Shown: piece by piece, positions 37,615 to 48,200 of the stretch
How the letters are laid out: each line of letters begins with the position of its first letter
Position numbering within the stretch: the first letter of the stretch is position 1
Source: Aphelocoma coerulescens
Lineage: Eukaryota; Chordata; Aves; Passeriformes; Corvidae
Assembly (NCBI RefSeq): GCF_041296385.1
Contig: NC_091014.1
Span: 66,410,578 to 66,474,577, forward strand
Direction of reading: 5' to 3'
DNA: 64,000 nt
Translations under genes and position numbers: made by a program
Notes under the pieces: generated by a model
What the model was told of the DNA's origin: nothing
What the model saw: the letters and a program-made list of their open reading frames with translations, nothing else
Database searches by the model: none

Positions 37615-38810
37615 ACCGTAGAATATCCTGGGTTGGAAGGGACTCGGAATGATCATCAAAGTCCAACTCCTGGCCCTGCACAGAGCAAAGACAACCCCAA
37701 GAATCCCACCGTCTGTGTGAGAGTGTTGTCCAAAGCTTCTTAAACTCTGGTAGATTTGGTGCTGTGACCACTTCCCTGGGCAAACTCTTCTAGTGCCTGA
37801 CCACCCTCTGGAGGAAGAACCTTTTCCTAACATTCACCCTAACTCTCCCCTGACACAGTCTCATGTCATTCCCTCAGGTCCTGTCACTGGACACCAGTGA
37901 CAAGAGATCAGTTCCTGACACCCCGCTTTCCTCTTGAGGAGGCTGCAGACTCTGATGGATCTCCCCTTGGTCTCTTCTTCTCCAGCTGAAGAGACCAAGT
38001 GCCCTCAGCCATTCCTCATAAGGCTCCCCTCAAGGCCCTTCACCATCTTCATAGCTCCTCTGGACACTCTCCAATAGTTTAATGGTTTTTTTATGTTGTG
38101 GCACCCAAAACTGCCCCCAGCACCGGAGGTGAGGCTGCCCCAGCCCAGAGCAGAGCAGGACAATCCCTCCCTTGCCTGGCCAGTAATGCTGGGCCTGGTG
38201 CCCCCAGGACAGGGCTGTCCCTCCTGGCTCCAGGGCACTGCTGCCTCATGTCCAACTGGTCACTGACCAGGACCCCCAGGACCTTTCCTGCAGCTGCTCT
38301 GGAGCCTCTCATTCCCCAGTCTGTCTGTACAGCCAGGGGTGCCCCATCCCAGGGGCAGAATCTGGCACTTTTCCCTGTGGAACCTCACAGGTTGGGGACT
38401 GCCCAGCCCTGGCATTTGTCCAGGGCTCTGCAGGGCCTCTCTGCCCTCGAGGGAGTCAACAGCTGCTCCCAGTTTAGTGTCAATGGCAAAATTACTGAAT
38501 ATTCCTTCAAATCCTGCATCTGGGTCATTAATGAGGATGTTGAAGAGCACAGGGCCGAGGATGGAGCCCTGCAGGACCCCACCAGTGACCGGTGCCAGGC
38601 TGGTGTCACCGCAGTCACCGTCACCCTTTGTGCCTGACCCCGGAGCCAGCTGCTCACCCAGCACAGCATGTGTTTATCTGGCTGTGGCTGGACAGTTTGT
38701 CCAGAAAGATCCTGGGAGAGGCAGGAGTGAAAGCTTTGCTGAGGACCAAAAAGATTACATCAACCAGCTTCCCTTGATCAGCTAGGCGGGTTACCTTGTC
38801 ATAAAAGGAA
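37615..38810 (-). mobile_element. CR1 LINE inserted into an older LINE, flanked by 10-bp TSD
   Basis: The 3' end is at 37615, where + reads CGTAGAATATCCTGGGTTGG and then AAGGGACTCGGAATGATCAT, the antisense CR1 terminus. The minus strand carries C-terminal reverse transcriptase: [16 protein letters not shown] (QGSILGP at 38551-38571), then FAID at 38479-38490 in place of F-A-D-D, so it is catalytically dead. The 5' truncation lies in the reverse transcriptase segment whose + strand antisense is GGCGGGTTACCTTGTCATAA. A perfect direct repeat ATTCAATTGA flanks both ends. The insertion is 1196 bp. Both flanks belong to one older LINE in the opposite orientation. Confidence 0.93.
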
Positions 38811-38820
38811 ATTCAATTGA
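38811..38820. repeat. Target-site duplication, right copy (ATTCAATTGA)
   Basis: Exact match to 37605-37614. It marks the 5' junction of the CR1 insertion. Confidence 0.85.
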
Positions 38821-39330
38821 TCTTTGTAAGTTATCCCTATAGAGGAAGATTACAACTTCAACACGTATCAATATTGTTTGCAGCATACCCCGCACTTGTC
38901 ATTGTGAGGCTGCTTGTTCCAAATGGTAAAAAGTGGAAATTTCAGTCCGCCAGAATTTCTGAAGTCCCCAGATGGCAATTTTTTGACAGAAAGGCTACTT
39001 CCAGCAGGGACATCTACATCATGTCTCATCTTGGCGGACAAGGAGAACTTGTTCACAGAATGAAGGTGCTGAAGCAGCTTGAGGTATCAGCAGCACAACT
39101 TTGGTCACATCCACTGGGTGAACTAAAATAAGGAGATAAACCACGCCAGATAAACTCTTTGTCTTTCAAAAGGGAAATTTCACAAAGCCAAATATTAACA
39201 CATCAGTGAGGAGGAAAAACATTTAAGCAGGAAAATAGAGATGGTATTTGCAAACTGTTTAATTGTTTGCCAAAGAACAGTCCCAGAATAAGGAAAGACT
39301 CAAATGAGTGTCAAAACCACCCCCCCCCCC
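38821..39330 (+). mobile_element. Ancient CR1/L3-like LINE, endonuclease region, part 2
   Basis: The interrupted LINE resumes here. The frame TSTSCLILADKENL (39010-39051) matches the end of the CR1/L3 endonuclease (T-S-T-L-D-L-I-L-A-D-K-E-E-L pattern). The following S-D-H catalytic motif region (around 39085-39110) is recognisable but not intact. The sequence from ~39165 to 39260 matches the linker rich in K and S. The element is old and non-functional. Confidence 0.72.
39320..39330. repeat. Poly-C tract
   Basis: Eleven consecutive C residues within the decayed LINE. It is a secondary expansion or an assembly-sensitive site. Confidence 0.8.
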
Positions 39331-40260
39331 AACCCTGGTTGGGAGGGTAAATAAAAGCAGACTCGGAAAAAAGATACATGAAGGGAGAAATTTGTGTTAA
39401 AAAGGAACAAGTAAAGCAAATGCACAAAGGGGCTATCAATGGCTTAAACCAGTAATGATAAGAATACAAAAACAAATGGAAATGGGAGGTATTATTAAAA
39501 TGGTGGAATTTTAATATCTTTGCTGTGGCAGACAGTGGTGCTAGTGGGACATTGCACACAGTTACTTTTAAGCCTAGCAGTCCTGAAAGAGCATGTTCAA
39601 TGGCAATTACCAAATTTCTCGATTCAGAATGGTATCTGAGAAGGTAGTTTTTTTAAACTGCTAATAATGAATGAATGTTCAGACACATTAGGACATGAGA
39701 GAAGTCTCAGAAGTCCAGAGAAGGCTGAAATTGTGCCAGTATCTTAAAAAGGGAGAGAGAATGGCCAAAGTAAGAGAGCATTAGCCAGACTTTGATCCCT
39801 GGGAAAAAAAAAGCGGTGATGGGATTGATTGTGCAAGGCTTTAGCAATAAAGAATTAAAAGAGACTAATAAAATTAAATGCTAATCAAGGTGGGTTTAAG
39901 GTAAATGGATCTTCTCAAACTAATTTGATATCTTTTTATGAGATTACAAGTTTGGATGACAAATGAATTAGTCTTAGGGTAATAGACTTGGTAATAGACT
40001 TCTGTAAAGCACATGACTTGGCACCTTTGCCTGGTATTTTGAGGAGGAAACAGGAATGATACAATTTCAACATGGCACACAATAAATGAATTAAAACCCA
40101 CCAAACGATGTCATTAAATAAGGAATCATCTTGAAGAGGCTATATGTTTTGCAGGGTCATTCGAGTACTGGTTCCTGTCCTGACATGAATTACATGCTAC
40201 ATCCTGAGCAGGAACCTGCCCCCCCCGCCCCAAAAGGTGTCACTGAAGCTTTAAAGATGA
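39331..40260 (+). mobile_element. Ancient CR1/L3-like LINE, reverse transcriptase region
   Basis: From ~39690 the + strand follows the CR1/L3 reverse transcriptase. Recognisable parts are the K-K-G-x-R block (39745-39765), IPGK (39795-39806), the segment GATTGTGCAAGGCTTTAGCA, and DFCKAHDL (39997-40020) for the D-F-S-K-A-F-D box. The GGAATCATC segment and a TTTTGCAGGGTC (Q-G) segment follow at 40120-40160. Several frameshifts are present. The part 39331-39690 is assigned by continuity only. Confidence 0.7.
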
Positions 40261-43190
40261 ACCAAGTGCTGGACTGCAGCAAATGCTGATGGGATGTCTC
40301 ACAGAGACACTCTGGTCTGGAGTTTTTTTAGAAAATGAAGCATTTCAGCATGGACGTGTGTAAAGCTGTATCCCTCATCATAAGGATATGGAGTGACTTG
40401 CCTTGGGGAGAAGAGCTCTAAAAAAAGAGGCCTTGGATGTGTCTCTGGCTGGCATAAAGTGCCTGGTGTGCCTAGAAGAGCAAATGCAGCAGTTGACAGG
40501 GCAAAGCTGGCAGAGAGAGGATCCTCTGCCTTTGGCATCCCTATGGCTGAGATTTGAAAATGCCCAGTTCAGACATCCCTGACTTGAGCATGAATTTGGG
40601 GAGCTGAAATTGACTCCAGGAGAGCCTGTGGAAATGGGGAAAGAGCTGGAAAATTTGTTCGAAGAGGTGAAAATCTGGGAAGTTCACTCTGTCTTGCTGA
40701 AAACAGAAGAGATTTAAGTTGATTTTGCTGTGACCTTTATGTAACTGCAGGGTGCACCAGCTGGAAGCTGCACAGAGGCAAATTAATATCTGAAACAAGG
40801 ACACCATCTTAAAAATATATGTATTCATATGTATGTATATGGTACTTTCTTTGCAAAGAGAGTAATTAGCTACCAAAACAACCTTTGAATAATTGCACTG
40901 ATTCTTTGCAACTGGCAATTTTAAAATCAAGGTCTGATGTGTATCTTCAGACAGAAAATAATTGTGGGAGTCCCATTCATTAGCAATAAACAAGCAAACA
41001 AACACCCATGTGAATCCTTTCAACTCAAGTGATTGTGATTTGGATCAGGCCCTGCCTTAGCTGCAGGAAATGCTGCAAGATGACCAGTGGCCAGGGTGCT
41101 TCAGCCTTGCTGGGACTGTGCAAACCCCTGCAACTAAGGAAAATCCTCCTTTACCTAGGCTTGTCATTTCACACCCCGGCAGGCAATTAAAATGCAAATT
41201 AAAAATGTTAATTAGAACTGTTTCAACGTCTATTCTAATGCACAAGATGGGAATTCTGTACAGTGTACAGAGAAAGATGCATTGTTCCTTAGGCAAAACC
41301 CTCCCGCCACTCTTGCTCTGGAGTGAGCAGGAAGAGCTGCTTTTTTTTTTTTTTTTTTGAAAACCTGCAGGAGAAAAAGAAGAAAAAGAAAAGAAAATGG
41401 AGTGCTGAGGTCTGATCCTGATCTCAAATGCTGACAGAAATCTACCAAAGCCAGAGGAGTGGCTGTTGATTTAAGGAGGTCAAGATCAAGCCCTGTGAAA
41501 TTATTTACACTGAAAGGAGGTGAGAAAGGATATCTACCCCACAATGAAACATCAGTGTCAGAACTAGTTTTGCTGTTTTCCTCCTGTCCTGTTTTTAAAT
41601 CAAAGCCACTTTAGGTGTAGTGACCAAGACAGACTCTAGCTAACCTAAGGCACAGGAGGCCACCTTCTTTCAATGGGGATTTGAGAGGGAAGGAGGAGGC
41701 TGTGCCACGGCACTCAGCCCCCATAGCTGTGCCTGCACAGCACCACAACCCCATTTTTATCCTGACAACAGCTCTGTAAATGCACGCCAGCAGGTCTCCT
41801 TTCCACGTTAAATATGTAGTTGCTCATCCCATTAAGGCTCATCCCAATACACCCTGATGCTTAAGACAACTTTCTTCTCTTTCCTACTTAAAATCTACCT
41901 ACATCAAAGATGAAATCTGGATGCTCCCAGAGCTGTGATGAGGTTGTTTTTACAGCTATTTGAGCAGCATGTTATACCTGCTTATTTGAAGATGATGATA
42001 TTTGTATTGTTGCTAAGAATTCATGCCAAGCATAATTTTGGGGCGTTGTGAAGATACCATATTTGCATATTTTAAGTATTGATATAATACAAAATTCTCT
42101 TTATGACTCTTTTCACAGCATAATAATGCTCTTTCCACTGCATGACAGCCTTTAGCTTAGAAAAATTCAAAAACAGAAGAAAATTATTTTTTAGAAAACG
42201 GATCTTTCTTAAATCTGATTTTCATTTTCCCATGTTTGGAGCATCCCTTACTGCTCATGACCTGCTGCATATCATTCTGATAAAAACAGTAATTGCACAG
42301 AGATACAGGCACTTCACATAGTAATGTCTTAATCAAACAGATGACTGCATTTGGAGGAAGTTCGATTTTTTTTCCTGAAGCTCTCTCTATTTCTAGCCTT
42401 GCAGGGTGCATGCTGGTTGTCCATGTAGAAGGTGGCCCATATGAATCTCAGGGTGGAAGCACAGGGGTTCTCTCCAGCCCCTCCTGGCTGCATGGATGAC
42501 CCTTGGAAAACAGGAGTGGCTGCCAAAAAAAATCCCCAGTTTCTCTTCTATTGCAGAATTTATCCATCCAACAGTTTGCAATTTTAATATGAAAGATTGC
42601 CTTGGTTATCTCAAAATGCTGGTAATTGAAATTCAGTTTGTTGAGTTTTTGTTGGGTTTTTTTCTGAGGTTGTATAAATAGTTGGTAAGTGACATCCCTG
42701 CCTTTAAGAACTCAGTAAGAAAACCCAGCGTGATTTGATTTGTTTGTACAGAGAAAAGATTGTTCTTTAATCCCTTTGGAGTTGTTGGATTTGATACTCC
42801 TGCCAGCCAAACTAATGAAAAATCCTCTGGCAGAATATGTGGGGAAGCTCAGAGACATCCATCCCCTTGCTGCCTTGCCTGTCCTGAAGACAGTGGTGGC
42901 TTGAAAATGGCAGAGAAAGGGACAAAACTCCTGTGCCCCTTTGAGTAGCTGCACTCCACACCAAAAACCAGTGCAGGGATGGAAGCCTTGCTGTATTTGA
43001 TACAAAATTAAACCCAGTTATCAAACAGGAAGTATAGGAGATTTGGGGAAAACAAAAAGCAAAAAAAGAAAAAAACCACCCAAGAAACAATACCCAATAA
43101 TCTTAAGTAGTTAATTTTTTCTGCTTGGTTATATGCCCTCTTGTAAAATAATTCATGTGATACTTGTGTTAATCTTAGGTATCGAAGTAG

Positions 43191-43226
43191 CAATTAATTG
43201 TTTAATTAATATGAATGATTAATTCA
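43191..43226. promoter_or_regulatory. Cluster of homeodomain TAAT-type sites
   Basis: Within 36 bp there are CAATTAATTG (palindromic, 43191-43200), a second TTAATTAA word and GATTAATTC. The surrounding 43080-43260 is repeat-free and AT-rich. It is a candidate homeobox-responsive element, from motif content only. Confidence 0.3.
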
Positions 43227-44155
43227 CTATATAAACTGTATGGAATAATAAAAGAGACTGTTTTCTATTAATGGAACTAGGAATTTTTGCAATGATCTAG
43301 TGTGGGAGAACATCCCTAAATAATGGCAGTTTCAGTCTCCTCTGGTAATCAACAACAAAGCAGCACTTTCAGGGACTTGCAGATAGGCATCAATTTTGGA
43401 GAAAAAGTCTAGCAAGCATTTTTTAATGCTTATTTTCCAAATACATCCAATTCCAAATGTATTTATTTTCTAGTAGAGTACAAATTACACAAATCTTAGA
43501 AGCTAAAAGAAAAAGAATACAGAACATCAAACCTTAGGCCTCCCCAAAGCTTTTTACTAAAAATCTTTGCAATATTTCCTGAGAAGTTCCAAATGCAAAG
43601 CATTTTCCTGGAAAACAAACTGCATGTGTTAGAACGTTCTGCACTGAGAATTTTTCAGATTCATGCAATGGTTCATACATTCACTAGAAATAATAAGAAA
43701 AATAAGATTACATTTGGCTACCCTTCCCAATTCCAAAGACTTTCCTTGAGATATAAATACCTATTTATATGTGTTTGTACACCCACAGCTTGCTGCATTT
43801 TTCTCCCCCCATAGTATCTGTTGACTTCTCTTTATGTTTTACTTGGGAGGAGGAAAGATACCAAATCAGCACAGCTGACAAGGACAGGGCCCTTTGGTGT
43901 TCTGATGAAAACTGATGAACCAGACAGTGAAATATTTATCTAGCAGTTCTTCAGAGTGGGTAAGTGTTTAATTGTTGATATAAACCTAGGAACCAGGTTC
44001 TGATGAGCATGTTAGCCTTTAATTATCACAAGAGTTCAATGGTCAAACAATTACCTTTTCTTTTCCTTGCCAAGGTCTAAGTACCTCATGAGATATTCAA
44101 AGAGATTTTTTTCTAGAACTGGTAATCTAACCAGAGATTTTTACCTGCAATTTAC

Positions 44156-44181
44156 TATATATATATATATATATATATATT
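44156..44181. repeat. (TA)n microsatellite
   Basis: An uninterrupted TA dinucleotide repeat of 13 units in intergenic DNA. Confidence 0.97.
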
Positions 44182-44559
44182 TAGTATCCTTAAAAAGTAA
44201 ACCTCATGGCTAACACTGGCAATATTTCTCTGCAGTTAAGAAGACAATGCTTATTGGTAAAATTGCTTCTTTTCTAAACTGTACTGAGGGATGTAGAAGA
44301 ACAGTTTTAAGACTGTGGTGGGTACATCCCTGCTCTGTCCCCCTCCCTTTCCCATCCTTGGACCTGCTCTATGATCTCAGAAAATCCTGATAAGCCTTGA
44401 CCAAACTGTTGAATGATGCCTTGAGGAAGCCAATGGTGCTGTGAGGCATTCACTGATTGTAGCAGGAGCTCTTGCATGGCAGAGGTGAGGCCATCAGCTG
44501 CCCAGCCAAGGTGGGAAACAAAGGATAAGCAATTCTCCTTTTTTTTAACCTGAATCATG

Positions 44560-45240
44560 TCCCGAGGGAAACAGCCTCACTGTGAATAGTGGCTTGAGTG
44601 AAATGGTGTGATTGATACTGCACTTAGAGCAAGAGAAGTGCAGTAGTTACCAGCTTGGGTTGGCCAGGATGGAAACATAGTGGTGACCAAAGTCAATCTT
44701 CTTGAGACCCTATAAACAGTGTTCAGTCCTGAGTGAGGTCCCTTGAGCTCTCCTGGATCGCAGTGGCTGCGCCAGCACCTCCCTCTGAGTTGGACCTGTT
44801 GTGGAACTCCAAACCCTCAAGCTTGTGATGCACAAAGGATTGTTACTGACAGCAAGAATATCCCCCCACCCCACACTTCCACAGGCCTTGGGGTGCAACC
44901 CTTCCCTTTGGGAAATGCCAGGGGATTTGATGTGAGTATTTCACCGAACCCAAAGGGAACTTTGATAGGTGCCTTTGCACACGTAGGTTTTACCTGTGAA
45001 CTGATTATGGTGTGAATGTTACTACCTCAAATCCGTAGCTAAGGCACTGCTATAATTATTGTGAACCCTTCTGAATTTCTTTGCAAATGTTAAAGTGATT
45101 AAATGCTGCTAAACCCTTTTGTACCCTTATCTTTGCATCCTTTGTACCCTGACACCCTCTTGCATTCCCAGCTTCATTGTAAGTCATTCCAAATGGCTTC
45201 TAATTTGATCTTCCTGTGGATGTTTTAATCTGTACAGCCT
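44560..45240 (+). mobile_element. Possible degraded LTR of an avian endogenous retrovirus
   Basis: The segment has LTR-like order: a TATAAA box in GACCCTATAAACAGTG (44706-44721), then GAGGTCCC and a CTCCTGGATCGCAGTGGCTG stretch. CAGCACCTCCCTCTGAGTTG and GTTGTGGAACTCCAAACC follow, then an AT-rich 3' part. I recall this word order from avian retroviral LTR R-U5 regions. Termini and target duplication could not be fixed, and no internal viral genes are seen. It could instead be unique sequence. Confidence 0.4.
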
Positions 45241-48200
45241 GTAATAGAGGGAACCTTGCCACCGAGCTCTGTAAAGTCGCATTTCCACAAACTCATATTG
45301 AACCCTCCTTTTGCCAATACCTTTGATGGTTTCTTAAAGCAGCCATACCATTCATTTGCAGCACAGAGGAAGGTGTGGTATCCACACACAGCTGGCATCT
45401 GCTCAGACCTCAATGCTTGGTCCATATGAACATGTCCTTAGGAATACACATATGGCACTGCAAGCAGGGGAAAAAGATGCACTGAGAAATAGGATTCTTT
45501 TTTTTGACTAATGAAGGCAAATGTATTAGAAGTAATACAACTGGAAAATGGCAAATGAGAGAATTCAATAGTAGGTCTTGTAAACCTTTTTAGTGAAGAG
45601 TGTGCCAGTAATAAAATGCATAAAACTTTAAAATAATTTCCTTAAATGAATTGCTTTTGGAGACGTCTTAGGAGGCATTATTTTGACAATGTTAATTGTT
45701 GCCTTTTTCTTTTTTGATAAATGGATTATGCAGAATTAATTCCCTCACTGTGTAGATTTAATCCACAACACAGGACCACTGTCAGAATTTAAAACTATTT
45801 TGAGCTTTCTAATGAATAGATACAAAACACCCGTACTCAATTAACTTATTAGTTTGAAATTATAAATCAGTCACTGTCTTTATCTACAGTTTCCTGCATT
45901 TGACCAAATCCTACTGTACAAATGCCCAGAAAAATAATTATAAGATATTTTTGAAGACCAAGTTCTATCATAGTATTCTAAAATATTGGGTAACTTCCCT
46001 TCTGTTATGTCACTGCTTTACTCATGAAGAACTTACAAAACACAGAGAAAACTTAAAAGCTTATTCCAGTGCTTTGAGTGAGAAAGAAGTAAAACCATTA
46101 GTTTACCTTGCTAAAATTTCTTTAAAAACTAACTTGATGATCTGGGTTCACTCTTAATTTTCCCAGACCATTAGAAAATCAAACTTCCCTTTATTAGCTC
46201 ATACTCTTGCCATGCTAATACTGTCTCCCTGAATGAGCCCCAGCATATGCAGGGGTTTTGTCCACTTTCCACTGGGAGTGGGCAGCACCGATGTGCAGAG
46301 AAGCTAATTTACAAAAATTACATGTTTAAAAGGCTTTCACTACTGTCTGGAGATGAGGTGATGAGGAGGTGAACTATCTTCCTCTCTATCCTCCCTGAGT
46401 GAGCTGCATTCAGAGAAACAGAGGAAATAATCCAATCACCCAGCTGTGCAAAGCCTCAGATATATATTACAGTGCCCATGAGGAGATTTGAATTTTACCT
46501 TTTAATTTCCATAGGAGAAATGTTCAGCCTGCCCAGGTGAGAACCCAGCTGGAACAGGGTTCATCTGGTTCATCTGACGTTAAAACACAGGCGCATGTCC
46601 CCTACATCTTTCAGATATTTCACCTGGTACATCTTGCAGCACTTCAGCAGTTTCAAATATTCTCAGTGCCCTCACATGAAAGAATATATTGCTTTAATTT
46701 CTGAGGGTTATTTCTGGGTTTAGATACACTCAGGAATTTGAACCAGGCAACTGGCCAGCGAGCTGCTGTGTCCTTGTGTACCCATGCTGGTTGTATTTAG
46801 TTTCCTGGCAAACTCAGGTCAGTCTGCCCCTTTCCCTGTTCACAACCCAGCATCAGAAATCACTGATGACCTCTTGCCGATAGAACAGCCATAAATAGCA
46901 GTGTTAGTACAAGAAGTTAGTAGAAAGCTAATTTCTCCATTTCAGTAAATTAAGTTACCTAGGAGATAAAGGGATCTGTACCGCCACAAATTGCTTGATA
47001 TCGTGTTAAACAGCAGGTTCATACCTGTCTGGTAGGATTATGGAATCAGAGATTGCTTCTTGATCTAGATCCATGAAGATTTAGTGTTGATTTTGTGAGT
47101 GTAGCTTTTTTTTATTTTTTATTTTGCCTAGCTCATGTCAGGTTAGAGAGCTTGACTTGAAAGCTGCTGCCATTGCTTTAACCACAAATGGTAAATCATC
47201 ACATCCTACAGGATCATGACAAATAAAAACCAAATGCAAAGGAGTCTGAACTTTACTCCTTGTACCCTGAGCGTGAGTCTGGAGTGGGGGCAGTGTCCAA
47301 GCAGTCAAAAAGCTGCAGTGATAATCAGGGAGCCTCAGGCAGGATGCTGATCCAGCCACACTGATCTCGCTCCTCAGCCTTCAGAGAGGACCGGACAGGG
47401 ACTCAGGTTTCAGTTGTGTGGCAGTGCCAGAATATTTTGCACTCCCACCAGTCCTAAATAAGGTTTAAAACAGCATTTCTGAGGGGTAATTAAGCAGGTT
47501 TGTATCTAGGAGGCACCAAAGTGGCTTCCTGCAAATCCAGAGGAATGGGAGGCCCAGAAGCCACCTTACGGTGGCTTATTGAAACTGCCTTTGAGCATCC
47601 TGCCTGCTGGTTGATCAGTGTTTTGAAGGAGTTATGGTTCCAAGGGATGTCCTAACACACACAGCATTAAATGGGTTCAGGGCCCCACTCTCTTTTTTTT
47701 CTTGCAATTGAATAGCAAATATTCAGAATTACTCCTAAACAGAAAGTGATTATTATTTTTAGTTTGTTAAAATTGTGGAATTAGTTAAGCAAAAATCAAA
47801 CTTCTCCTGGATCTAGATGAAGAATCACTGATATTCAGAATACATGGGTGTGGATTTGCTGTTTGAGGCAATATAAGGTACCTAAATACTTGCAGAGGAT
47901 ACAGAACCTCATCTAGTAGAAAATAATGAAATTTTTCAATCAGGAAACTTAGATTAGACAGCTATAATTTTCTATTATTTAATGAATGCAACTGACTTCT
48001 CTGAAATCTGCAATATTTAACAGTTCATACATCTTTATCTTAGAATTTTATTTTTTCTTTATTGGTGTCCAGCAGTGCAGCATTTGGGACTGAAATGGCT
48101 TGTGGTCCAGGACTTGGCCAACAAAGATGGATGAAAATGACTGGCATTTACTGACAGCATCATGAACACAACTGGGCAGAGCTGTAATGCAGAAAGGAAA

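Larger units (their letters stand above)
40261..44559. other. Intergenic sequence, no gene recognised
   Basis: Mostly AT-rich. It holds a poly-T run (41341-41358), a 12-bp palindrome TCTTTGCAAAGA (40848-40859), a homeodomain-site cluster (43191-43226) and a TA microsatellite (44156-44181). The minus-strand 160-codon frame at 40541-41023 has no recognisable domain. Confidence 0.5.

Noticed and set aside
40541..41023. Minus-strand frame of 160 codons
   Set aside because: It is in AT-rich intergenic DNA, with no domain and no conserved splice structure.
47037..47095. Minus-strand mini-exon reading MDLDQEAISDSIILPDR before a GTATG donor
   Set aside because: Only 17 codons, a weak start context, a stop immediately upstream and no linked exon.
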